The position numbers and the translations under genes are program-made. Below are positions 1 through 11,700 of a DNA stretch of 64,000 nucleotides, piece by piece. Origin of the DNA: Strigamia acuminata (Eukaryota; Arthropoda; Chilopoda; Geophilomorpha; Linotaeniidae). The notes beneath the pieces were generated by a model, which was given only the letters and a program-made list of their open reading frames with translations, was not told where the DNA came from and searched no databases. Position 1 is the first letter of the stretch. The number at the start of each line of letters is the position of its first letter. The stretch spans positions 29,042,427 to 29,106,426 of the forward strand of contig OX442315.1 in NCBI GenBank assembly GCA_949358305.1, read 5' to 3'.

Positions 1-3000
1 TGTTTGAGCAATTTGTCTTGGCATATTTACTCACGCCAGTGGACCGGGTTCAATACATCATGGAACTCAGTCGATTGAATGGGTTATAAAAACGAATGAG
101 TTGTGTGACCGACTTACAAACGGCCCATTCACTTTTAATTGGCACATGACAAATAGCCACATTCACTTCATTAGGCTTGAATTTCAGGGTTATATACGTC
201 CGTTTTAATTTTAAAAAGTGCTTGGTTTATGTATGATGAATCAAAGTAGAGGATGCAAGAATTAGAGCTTGTTGATATAAGTATTTTTGGTTTAATGAAA
301 GGCGGAAAAACAAAAATTCCGAGGAAGTGTCAAAATTGACTGCAAAAAAAAATTTCTTTTAGGTCTTTAAAAAATTGGAATATGATTTAATTTACTGGAA
401 AAAAAAAAGATGTTTTCTTCATATAGGGAAAAAAAATTGTGATTAAATTTAGCGATTTTTATTGGATTTAAATTTTTTTATTTTGTTGCTCTTGATACGA
501 GTCATTGACGGAATATGATCTGAAGTGTTGCGAATCTTAATAGAAAAGATCAATGTTTGTTGTTATAAACTCTTGTGTACACACTTTGTGCACTATCAGC
601 CTCATGTGTAATCGCAACAAAAATAAGCCGTTAATAAAACAAAAATGGAAAGAAAAAAATGTTGACTTTAGTCGATCGCAACGTAATCTTATCGCACGTG
701 CTTCGATCGCTTTCAATTTTCCGATCCGACACCCGTTTTCTGGGCTTTTACCCAAATTCGGGATGACAAGAGAAGTGTTTGATGTCAAGTTAGGAAAAAA
801 GAAAAAATGTCGAAGAGTTCATCGACATTCCATTCTACAACGTTAAGAAATTTATCAGAATGGTTGGAGATAGTGCCAGCTCATACAAAAGAGGTTTAAT
901 AGTTGACTAATTGCAATTTATCAAGTGTATAGCAAGAGAGGGTTCTTTTAATTCCAAACGTGTAGCTCACTCATAATTCAATTACCATGTCAAGTGTGAC
1001 GTTTTGTATGCTGTAGTGCAGAATATTCGTACTTAATTCTCTTCAATTTAGTCTAGGTTAATTAAATTTGCACCTCTTTATCTGTTTAATTAAAGTGGAA
1101 ATTTGTAAATAATGAATAGTTAGGAGAGGGGAATGGGGAATTTATATGTAAGAGGGATAGGAAAGGTGCGAATTGTTATGTAAAATTCAAACTACTGAAT
1201 TTGCTGTCGTATTGTTAATATTTAGCAGCTTTTCTGGCAGATGGGGGCTTTGGGAAGAGTATAAAAGGAAGAATTTTATACAGACAAATGAGTATTTGGG
1301 TGAAAAATATTTTTTGAAATGTATTTATCTACGAAATGTTGAATTTTTAAAAAGAAAATTTGGATTTAAAAAAAAATTGGCCTTTTAAAAGAAATTGAAT
1401 TTTTTTAGTCCAAATTTTAATTTTTTATTCCAAATTTTAATTTTTTTAGAACAAATTTGATTTTTTTAGAACAAATTTGAATTTTTTGTGTACAAATATA
1501 AACTTTTTGTACAAATATACATTTTTTAGTTTATATTTCTGATTTTTTAAAGAGAACTTCCAGTTTATGTTGAAAAATAGACCATAAATTGAAATTATAT
1601 TCTAAAGGAATAGTATGACGTGATGTCACAATAGGGAATTTCAATTGCAAGTTTTAACTTGTACATTAATCACACTTTGTAATGAAGCTTTATGAGAGTT
1701 TAATATTACCAGCATAAAGGCCAACACAGTCATCTTCACTTTATTCTGACTGCCGAAATGCAGACATTCAAAACGTGGTGACGACCGTGACCGAAAGGTC
1801 GAAAAGCATCATTGTTTTTAATTTATTCTAGAACCAAGTCGGCGTGTTCTACTATACGTCATGACGTGTTCATTCATTAAATAACAAAACACCATCCAAC
1901 AATAAACCAACTTTTCACTAAAATTCCCACACTTTTACAAATCTTTCGCATTTTCACTTCTCGTCCCCGATTTTTGAATATCTCGGCCACGTACCACAAT
2001 ATGGAGATCTCACTTATGCTATTTGCACAGCATGCTACACGACACACATGAAATAAAACCTATAGTCTGCGCGCATCAACTGTCAGATATCGTCGTTTTC
2101 TGGCACGCTCTACAAATGGCGTTGGGAGTGTGAACGGGCGAATCTCAAAACTAGTGTTTTTATGCACAAAAAAAAAAATTAAAATTCATGGCGCATCAAA
2201 GCGGCAGTGTATTTGGCAAAGTGATAACTCAGTGTGAGTGGCTCCCTCAGTCCACGTACATCCGTACTACATCGGGCAGAGCCTTGAAGTTGTCCATTAG
2301 TCATCACTCATCAGTTTGATGCCCTCGATGCACAAAACAGTGTTGTTTTTTTGAAGGAAAAAATAGGAAGACGACGGTTGCCGCACCCTTAATTCTACTT
2401 TTTTTTTTAATGATTAAAACAGCCGCTGCGTGGTGGATGGGAAAAAAATCCAATTTATTTTTTTTTTCTTCCTGAAATTGTTTATCTAATTACTAAACCA
2501 AAATAAAAATCTGTCATAGTTGTAACGAGATTAGGAATGGAATACGACACCTTTTATTTGCTTAGCGGCATATCGCCCTTAAAAAATGAAGTTCCCTTGG
2601 CTGGTTTTCTCGTAAAACAAACTAACAAGGTGAAGGATAAATGAAGCTATTTCTTGTGGACCACAATTCCATCGGGTCTTATGTGCCAGTAACTCTCTAA
2701 TCTTGCGCTTACTCAGGAGGTATGTTCGCCTACGTGTTATTAAGGGGTTAGGTAAACATAAATACGAAAAGGAAAACATGCTTTATGTGATGTGCGAGTG
2801 TAAGTGCAGCACATAAAAAATAAAATTTCGTGTTAATAATTTATTTGCTTTGTTTACAATTCGAATAAGAGAGATTCTGGATGATGGAGATTTTGTTTCT
2901 TTAAAATGGAAGTGTCGGAGTTTGCGGGACTTTTTTAAGGGACTTTTTCCCTTAAAGTTGTGGCAGACTTGACTGCTTGGACTGCCGGAAGGTAATTTTC

Positions 3001-3724
3001 ATACAAATTAAACGAAATTGTGGGTTTTATTGTAATTATAACTAGATTATTGTTGTTTAAATGTCGTGCACAAGCCCACTGCGACTGAAAACAGACTGAA
3101 CGGCCGCCATTTGTGAAGTTAGGTCGAGAGAAGCAGTTTATAATCGTGAAATATGTTGCTTAAAGTGCTGTTTAGTTTAAATCACTTTATGAATGCGCTT
3201 AGTGTAAATTTTCTACGAATCTTTATATCCGTATCATGGGTTTTTCGAAACAAACTCTGATTTTAGTTTAAAATATTACACACTTTGGACACGATTTTTT
3301 AATTGAAAAACAAACTCTTCTTAGTAATGGGGCCAAAACAAACACTGTTAAGCCCCGGAGAACAACAAGAACTCGTTAACACTTTCTAGAGGATTTAAAA
3401 TGACGGCGATTATTTGATTTTTTCATCGACCACGTGAAGTGAATCTACATTTTCGCATTCGAAATACGCAATCAAGAAAATGAAGACAAATGAGAGGAAT
3501 GCATCAATTAAGCCTAATAACACTCGTAGGTATGGCATAGAAAGTGGTGATAAACTGCTTCCTGCAATACCAGGATATGCCCGCTTGTAAAGATAAATAG
3601 GGTTAGGATTCTATGCCATCATAATTTTTTTTTTCTCCTACATAAAAGTCCCCAAATTTTATATCCGTAATAATTTAGTAGCTGGAAACTAAATGTCGGC
3701 TTTGATTCTCGTTGGGCGTAAATA
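1..3724. other. Intergenic, no gene recognised
   Basis: AT-rich sequence with many poly-T and poly-A runs. All open frames are short, lack family resemblance and lack convincing splice sites. It holds a degenerate 20-22 bp tandem repeat at 1400-1530 and a perfect 12-bp palindrome acgtcatgacgt near 1855. It may be distal regulatory DNA of Ror or the end of an upstream gene's flank; the sequence does not decide. Confidence 0.6.
1400..1530. repeat. Degenerate AT-rich tandem repeat
   Basis: About six units of 20-22 bp, each a T6-7 run followed by a block like agaacaaatttga or agtccaaattttaa. Two central units are nearly identical. No coding potential is seen. Confidence 0.6.
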
Positions 3725-3726
3725 TA

Positions 3727-3982
3727 CAACCCCCGGACAAAAGTCCTGCAACAGAGCAATTTTTTCACTTACTTCAAACTTTGATGGCATCTAGCATAAA
3801 AACCATGACAGCTAGAGCAATAACACTTTAAAAATTGAAAAGCCCTATCTTTTTAGACTAGAATTGTTTTATAACATCAGCTGAAAACATCTTTATTCAG
3901 TACAAAATAAACAAAAATAAAAATTACACTAGAGACAAAAGTCCTGCAACACAACAAAATTGGTACAAAAGTCCTGCAACTT
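3727..3982 (+). repeat. Tc1 left terminal inverted repeat with three direct repeats
   Basis: 256-bp inverted repeat. The 16-mer acaaaagtcctgcaac occurs three times here, at 3737-3752, 3935-3950 and 3965-3980. In the IR/DR group of Tc1-like elements such repeats are transposase binding sites, usually two per end. Confidence 0.93.
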
Positions 3983-4117
3983 CTGCTAAAACTCTCTTTC
4001 CCCTCAATTTATGGAATTGGCATAGACCATACATGTGATATATCGTATACTAATTTGCATATTTGCACATGATTCCCTATCATTCACTAATTTTGTAAGG
4101 AATAAGCTTTTTATGCA

Positions 4118-5140
4118 ATGGCTGCAAAATGCACACCTATTGAATTAGGAGTGAGAAAATTAATAATCAAAAAGCATTCCCAAGGCATTTCCAATGCAGA
4201 AATTGCAACTCAAATAGGAATTCATCGTTCCACTGTTGGCAGAATTATCAGAACACAAGAAGAAACCGGAAAATGCAATGTGAGATCAAGGTCAGGTCGT
4301 CCACGCCATACAAAAAAGACAGAAGACAACATCCTCAGAAGTCTTGTGAAGAAATCCAAGAAAGATTCTGCCAGAAAAATAACGGCTAAATGGATTGATA
4401 TAATCAAAAAGCCTGTATCTGAAAAATTAACAAGGCGCAGACTCCAGGAAATGGGATATGGATTTCGAGTTGCAAAGAAGAAACCACTTCTCACACGTGC
4501 AATGCAAAAAAAACGTGTTTTATGGTGCCATAAACATAAAGATTGGACTGTTGAACAGTGGAGACAAGTTATCTTCAGCGATGAGTCGCGATTTTGTTTG
4601 TTTAAAGATGGGAAAACTACAGTTTTAAGAAAAAAAGGAGAAGAATTCCATCCCCATTGCATTTCAAAGACTGTCAAATTTGCACCTGGGATAATGGTTT
4701 ATGGAACCATGACAGCAAACGGACTTGGTAGCTTAGAAACTGTGAAACAAAGCATTAATGCAGAGGTTTACATCAATGTTTTGGATAATTGCCTCATTCC
4801 AACCGCCAAACACTATTTTCCGGAGGGCAGTTACATCTACCAACAAGATGGTGCACCTGCTCATAGGGCGAAGAAGACTACATTCTACTTCGAAAGTATG
4901 GGAATTGATGTGTTGGACTGGCCAGGAAACTCACCGGACCTTAATCCTATAGAAAATATTTGGGCTAAAGTAAAAAAGCGACTACAAGAAGTAGGACCGA
5001 TGACCTTAACCGAGTTAGAAGAAACTGTGAATCAGATCTGGAATCACATTACCCCAAAAGAATGTGATGACTTAATAGTATCCATCCCTAGAAGGATTAC
5101 AGCAGTTTTGAAAGCTAGAGGTGGAGCCACGAAGTACTGA
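4118..5140 (+). CDS. Tc1-family DD34E transposase, intact
   Basis: 340 codons in one exon. The N-terminal third has a paired-type helix-turn-helix (residues about 8-50, with ISNAEIATQIGIHRSTVGRI) followed by an SGRPRHT hinge typical of Tc1 transposases and a second basic helical region. The catalytic triad is visible: the first Asp in IFSDESRF, the second in YQQDGAPAH, and the Glu in NPIENIW. Exactly 34 residues separate the second Asp from the Glu, so it is a DD34E enzyme. In this family the protein binds the inverted repeats, excises the element and inserts it at TA. The length is normal (about 340 aa). The ATG at 4118 precedes the helix-turn-helix, and no stop or frameshift is seen, so the product could be functional. 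Confidence 0.95.
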   Translation: MAAKCTPIELGVRKLIIKKHSQGISNAEIATQIGIHRSTVGRIIRTQEETGKCNVRSRSGRPRHTKKTEDNILRSLVKKSKKDSARKITAKWIDIIKKPVSEKLTRRRLQEMGYGFRVAKKKPLLTRAMQKKRVLWCHKHKDWTVEQWRQVIFSDESRFCLFKDGKTTVLRKKGEEFHPHCISKTVKFAPGIMVYGTMTANGLGSLETVKQSINAEVYINVLDNCLIPTAKHYFPEGSYIYQQDGAPAHRAKKTTFYFESMGIDVLDWPGNSPDLNPIENIWAKVKKRLQEVGPMTLTELEETVNQIWNHITPKECDDLIVSIPRRITAVLKARGGATKY

Positions 5141-5145
5141 GAAGA

Positions 5146-5401
5146 AAGTTGCAGGACTTTTGTACCAATTTTGTTGTGTTGCAAGACTTTTGTCTCTAGT
5201 GTAATTTTTATTTTTGTTTATTTCGTACTGAATAAAGATGTTTTCAGCTGATGTTATAAAACAATTCTAGTCTAAAAAGAAAGGGCTTTTCAATTTTTAA
5301 AGCGTTATTGCTCTAGCTGTCATGGTTTTTATGCTAGATGCCATCAAAGTGCAAAGTAAGTGAAAAAATTGCTCTGTTGCAGGACTTTTGTCCGGGAGCT
5401 G
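5146..5401 (-). repeat. Tc1 right terminal inverted repeat with three direct repeats
   Basis: Inverted copy of the left end, 256 bp. The 16-mer sites, on the opposite strand, are at 5148-5163, 5178-5193 (one base changed) and 5376-5391. An AATAAA inside the repeat near 5230 could serve as poly(A) signal for the transposase message. Confidence 0.93.
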
Positions 5402-8400
5402 TATTAGGTTCTACAAATGGGATTTGTGGGAATTAAATAAAATAAAGAAAAGAAAAGAAAGAGAGAGAGAAAAAAACTAATATATTTTTCTCATCTCATC
5501 TTTGACGGTTAGGTGTATTCACTTTAACTCGAGTTTCTTTTGTATTCCGTGGAGATGTGTGAACTGGTTTAGGTTGTTGTGCGGTTGATCTTCCCAAACA
5601 CCTGGGATTCAGTACAATAGCCCCATGTAGCCTCAAGCATAATAGTCAAGTAGAATCCAACCGCCCTACCACGGTGGAAGGCGCAAGACTTTGAAGCTTA
5701 GCGGAGGTTTTGTGTTTGTTTGTGTGATTGATTTAGTGCGAATATTGGACCGTAAGGTGAGACGGTAGGGCTATTGAGGTTAAGGAATTGTTGGTGGTCT
5801 ATTATATGTATAAATATTCGTAAAAGATAATAAATTCCACTTGAGTGACGAGGGATTTGCAGAATTCATTTGCATTTTTATATGCGCGCTGCTTGAATGC
5901 GCAACCATGTGTAAATCCCTCTTTTCCTATGTCGTTTGCAACTTTTTTTTTTTGAAATTTAAATCTTAATATCATTCTTTGACCTTTAATTCATTTACAT
6001 ATTCACAACTGCAAATGTCATTTTTTTTTTAATTTAATTATTTTTGGGGTAAAATGTGGGTGAAAATATATTTTTTTGGTTTGGATTTTGAAGTGGAAAG
6101 TTTATAATATCACTAAAAAGGAAAGGTAATAGTTGCGGTGGGGGAGTTGTGTATTATAGGGCAGTCATTCGGTGTGCAAATAGGCTATTGGGTTTCCTCC
6201 TATTTTTGACACGACATACGGTACTGTATTCCACAATTAGTGATTTACGACAACTCAAATCCATTGCTATAATTATTTAGCTTATAGTTATTAGTGTAGG
6301 GGTGTCCATCCCGCATTGTGTGTGGTCCCAGCTTAGCTTATATTTCTTGTTACAGTTTGCGTGGTCGCGTGAGCCACTTCCCCCGCTGCCATTTGTCATT
6401 CGGTAATTAATGAGCAAATTAATTGTCATCCAACGTGTGCAGGAAGTCACGTTTCTATTTTTTATTGCTTGGCAGATTTTTCATGTGTTGTGTTGGGACA
6501 TATAATTTTTTTTAAGGGAATTCGACTTTTGGAGGTTTTTAGATGTTTTATGCCATTTATGGAATTCTGAATTTCAAGTATTTTTAGTTTTTCTGATTTG
6601 TAGTTTGTCCTTTTGAAAGTCTTATCAATTTAAAATGTAAAATCAATGTTTGCTGGTTCTGATTCGATCCTGGAAGAAAGAAAAAATCCAATAAATTTAT
6701 TATACAAATTTTATATATCGTTTTTGAAAAAGATAGGAAGAAAAAAAAAAAAAGAGGAAACATCCATTTTTCAATTCTTCTGCTGGAACGTGATAGAATT
6801 TGTGTGTAAGAATTTGAAACCACAAAGTTATCCGCTGAGATACTAGAATTTATTCCTCTTGGGTTAAGTAATGCTACTTAAGTTATGCACTGGTGCTACC
6901 TTTCCCGCCAATTAGGCGCCACCAAAAGCCAGCTGATGGAAGCAGCATAATATTTCAGCGTACTGTATGGTAATTCAATTGTATCATCAAGAAAAGCTTT
7001 CTACATGGTTTAGTTTGCTGCTGCGTGCATTATTCTTGGATTGCATGAAATGGATCTCAATTTGATTGTACCGAAGCAAGGTAAATTTATTTATCTTTTT
7101 TTATCTCGAGTTTTAAGCAGCTAAAACGGCTAAAAGCAAACCGACACTTGTAAGGCCACGTCTTACTCGTGGCTTATCGGCTTCTTACAAGTCAATTGAT
7201 TTATGTTAGATCGATCGTAGTAGGTTTGTTGTTGATAATGGAAGGGATGTTCGATTTAATCTATGATTTTCGTGAAAAATACATATGTTTTTGTACAAAT
7301 TCTATCGATTTTGTTCGGGAGTCCTAGCAGAGAAGAATATTTCACTTATTCGATTCAGTATAATTTGAGAAAAACATTTTATTTACTTTATTTTATTTAG
7401 CAAATCAAGCGTAAAGTTTTAAACTAATCTGGTTTTGATTTTCGAATGTCTGCATCGAGATATTATACACCGAAAATAAAATAAATGGAAATTGAAAGAT
7501 GAAAGTCGGTTTTTGGATTTGCTTCTCAATCAAAATGCAAATAGCGGAGGGAATTGATTCAACAACAAAAACAAACCGTGAAAGAAAAATGCGGAGCGAT
7601 AAGGAAACGTTTTGGAGACGTTTTTTTGAATTCCCTTCCTCGTGAAATTGAAAAATTGGAGTAAAAATTAATTGAGACAAGTTGAAATAATAAAATGGAA
7701 TGTTGGTGTAATCTGGATGTGTGTGGTTGCTTGCGTCTCACATTTCCACGCCAACATCCTGTCACCTTGACCTGATACCAGCCATAAGTTCTTGGTGGTT
7801 GCTCAGCAACCAGGCGTCTCCCTGCCTTTCCCTCGCAGTTCTTTCTCCATTTTACATGCCCCCTTCTACCCTCCTGATGTTTTCCTCCTCTATAATTCAC
7901 CAATAACAATCTTGTTTTCTCTCTAATTTCAATTTAATTAAAGTAATATTCTAATGAAGTTAGTTTTCTTAATCAAATTGTCGAGTGTAATAATTCTTCT
8001 TTCTCAAGAAGAAAACAATTACAAAAATCATAAATTTGCATTCCATTAGAAATTCCTCTTTTTCCATTAAAACTTTTATTTTTTTATTTTTTTTTGGTGT
8101 AAAAATTTTTATTTTCTTAAATTATTATCTTTTGTAGGCAGATTTTCTTTTCCTCATTTCAATAAACGTTTAGAGAATGGTAGGTGGGACGTAGAGATCA
8201 AATTTCAGAAGGAAAAAATGGATCACGTTTACTGGAATTATCATCCCCTGAGCAGACAGATGGACATAGAACTATTGCAGACTGTGGGATGCTTTGCATT
8301 CTGCGCATGTTAAAGCGTCAAAAATGAAGTGGCGGGTATTGAAATTCACCCCTGCCTGGCTGGGGGATTGTTAACAGTTTTTGGGATGGGGAAAGGGTCG

Positions 8401-8777
8401 ATTTGCTGGAGATAAATAGTAAATCTTAAAGGGGATGTGACGTCAAGGCAAAAAAATTTAGTAGCATTATTCAAGTTAATGTTTGTCACCTGTACTTCAT
8501 TAATGGGGGCATAAAAATGAAGGAAAAAAAATTGAGTGGAGCGAGAGTTTAAAAGCAAGAAGTAATTCGGATGAGGCAACGAGTATGGAAAGAGAGCAAG
8601 ATTGGATGGAGCGAGATAATGCGTAATTAATGCGTTATCAATGGTATTTTTTTCCCCACTTTTCTAATATACCAGTAGGTGCTCGAGTTAAGTGGAGGTG
8701 ATTCACATTTAAGTTAATTGCGATGTTGTAGTATAAAAATTTTAACGTTTAAATGTTTGAAAAATCGCTTTAATGGA

Positions 8778-8794
8778 GATAGATAGATAGATAG
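8778..8794. repeat. GATA microsatellite
   Basis: About four tandem copies of a GATA-type tetranucleotide. Confidence 0.75.
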
Positions 8795-11700
8795 AGAAGA
8801 AATTTAATTTTTTTAAAGTTTTTCTTTATATTTTTTTTCATCAGTTGAGTACGGAAATGTCATTGTTAGATAGAGACCGGAGCTGAAATGAATCTCGTTT
8901 GGTACAAGTTGCAGTAAACGACGCCGTGGAGTCTATCAGATTGATATATAGGTCGGTCAAGGCGGTTACTTATTTCTGCACCATTGATTTGCTTAGGAAA
9001 TATCATAGTTTTAGGAGTTGGTTCTTTTCTCAAGGGGATTCATCATAAGATTATTTCTTTCTGCAATCAACTGCGGCAGAGCAGAGTATTATCGTGCGCT
9101 GCACTCTCGGAGAAGAAATGATAAGGGTAAATGTGCGCGGAAAAACGTGGAGTATTTTATAAATTATATAACTCGAGGATTGGAGATAAGCTGCATTTAA
9201 TTTTAAAAAGTGAAAATGAGTGAGGAAAAGGAAACTTAACTCATTCACAACACACCAGGGGGCTAATATGAGCATTGCATGTTATTAGGAAAGGAAGAAA
9301 TTTAATTCCGCTTGAAACTACTTCTAAATATGGCAGTTATTAACCCTAACTTGTGCTATTAAACTTTTATTTCGTAATCTTATGTTTAAGATTTCTTTTT
9401 GTCAACTGTTTCAGTTATTTTAAAAGTTTGTTTATTATTTTTTTTCTTAAAGTAAATAAATATTTAAATGAGAGGGACAGTATAGAATAAAATGGAAAGC
9501 AGCTGGCGTTTTAGAAAACCAACATGGCGCTTAATGTGGTTTGTGAGAATCGATTGATGAAAATTTCGACAACAAAAATTGTTCGAAATTGTTAAAAAAT
9601 TAATTTTATTAATTTTATGAAGTGCGGCAGTGCTCAAGGCCTAAACATTAGAGTAAAGTTTTAACATCCGTATTATTTATTATGTAAATGGTCTTGCCAC
9701 TGGGAGAGTAAAATGTCAGCAGTTGTGAAAAAAGGTAAATTTATTAATCTTAATTTTTTTTTGTTATTATATTTTTTTTTTATACGTTTATATATGAATG
9801 AAAAGATGATAAAAATGTAGGTTTTAAGAAATATGAGTGAAATTTTGAAGGATAATCATCTTATTTCACAAATTCCAATTTAGATCGAAAGCGGGCAAAT
9901 AAATGCACTCAATTTCAAGTCACTTAAAGTTCACCAGGGACCGAGTATCACGAAAATCTTTGCAGGAGTGAACGCGAGAATAGGAATCTCTTATTTTTAC
10001 CCAACTAGCAACATTTAGGAGATCTTCACTTGTGTGCCAAAAGCAGCTCATTGTGAATGCTGAGCACATCATTGACTTGTAAGATCAGAAGAAAAAGAGG
10101 AAGGATGAAAAAAAAAAAGAGAAACAGACAGGAGAGGAAAGTCATTGTCATTCAGTCTGTGGGAGGGCCGAAGAAATTTTTCAGATGGGAGATGGAAATA
10201 TTTGATGGCAGTAAAGGTGATACGTTCGGTTAGCACGACCAATTGATTCGGAATGAAATTGGTTTGTCTGTTTTGGCAATACTTGCTGCACAATCATTGT
10301 TATTTAGAGGTAAACTGCTGGAATGGAGAACAGAGTTTGGAATCCTCTCTCTATCTGTCCAATTTTCTTTTTATTCTGCAAGTTATTTCGTACACGTGAC
10401 CGTGTAATTTTACCGAAGGATGTTTTATCGGGGAAGTTAAAGGTTTGTAATTTGATAGGATGGGACGGGACTAGTTCGATTTGTTGCAGAAAGGGTGCGT
10501 GTCAATAGGTTTGGATTGAATGGAAATTCCTCTGTGCTTTGTCGCTTTTAATTTAAACTTAGCAGTTGGGAGGTTGTTGCTTAGTTTCGAATAAACGGAA
10601 TGCAAATTGTCACGCGAATGGCTGTCAGTGTGTTAATCAGAGTGTAATTTGATTAAAAATAGCGAAAATGTAATTTTCAGCAAAAATGTAAAATTACGTA
10701 TCAGTAATTATTTTGACCTCATTTTTGAGTTGGAGAGGCGAGATGAGGGTGCACTGTTGCACAACACGAGTTGGGACAAATTGCTACCAGAAACACCCAA
10801 AATTTATTGATTGTTGTTATTGATTTTTAATTAGAATTAATGAGAAAATTGGGTAATGGTTTTTTAACTTATCAACTTTGACATTAATAATACATAGGAT
10901 TATAGGAATGATCTTCACTTATCGGCTTAAGTAGATAATATAAACAAAATTAAAAACTAAATTGAGTGGATAAACTGGCTGGCATATTTCTTTTTGTCTT
11001 GTACAACATTTATCTCAGCTGCTGTTTTCTCACGCGTATAATGATTAAATAATAGCTCCGATACAGAGACTGCTGCATAAACAATGCTTCTGCTTTGTTT
11101 TCGTCTGCATGACATTGTTGGATTACGATAATGATTGAACTGAATCAATATTATTTTTTTTTTAAACGTTGACCAGATTTAATGGTTTTAAAAGTAAAAA
11201 CAAAAATTTCTCCCACAAAATAGAAAAAGTGAATTAAATTCGCTTCTTAACCAGTCTCCAAATCAGGTGATTTTAATTATCTGTCAGAAGCCTAATTATA
11301 ACGACGAGAGCCAATTTACGGCGCCATAAATCCTCAAATTTGACAGATAAATTTTAACAAGTATAAAATGCCAAGTTAAAAAAACATTTATATTTTTTTA
11401 TGAAATTTTTTTGTGAAAAATTTTTTTTTTGAAACAACTTTGAATTCCTTTCAAAGAGACATTCATTGCAATTTGGGCGACATTTTTTTTTCTCGGGCGT
11501 GCTCTGACAATTGGAGCAGATAGCAGAACCTTTCATAAACCCCTTTTATTCGCGATATTCTCCAGAGCTGAAGTAAACATTTTCTCCCCTTTGTGCATCT
11601 GCTGAGCCACTCGGGGGACAAAGTTGGTTGGGGGGGTAAAGTGAGGTCCCGTGGCCTCATCTGTTGTAGCCCTCCCCATTTTTTATGACCACTGGCTATT

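Larger units (their letters stand above)
3727..5401 (+). mobile_element. Tc1-type DNA transposon, apparently complete
   Basis: A 1675-bp element flanked by TA on both sides (3725-3726 and 5402-5403), the target duplication expected of Tc1/mariner elements. Terminal inverted repeats of 256 bp each (3727-3982 and 5146-5401) align without gaps and differ at about nine positions. One uninterrupted transposase frame lies between them. The ends read CA[AG]C followed by CCCGGACAAAAG. Near-identical ends and an intact frame point to a fairly recent insertion; whether it still moves is not known. It sits in gene-free DNA about 11 kb upstream of the Ror start codon. Confidence 0.95.

Noticed and set aside
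4222-4677. 151-codon minus-strand frame
   Set aside because: Antisense shadow of the Tc1 transposase; no family resemblance.
7148-7192. Small hairpin cttgtaag / cttacaag
   Set aside because: Short, asymmetric stem; expected by chance in this much AT-rich DNA.
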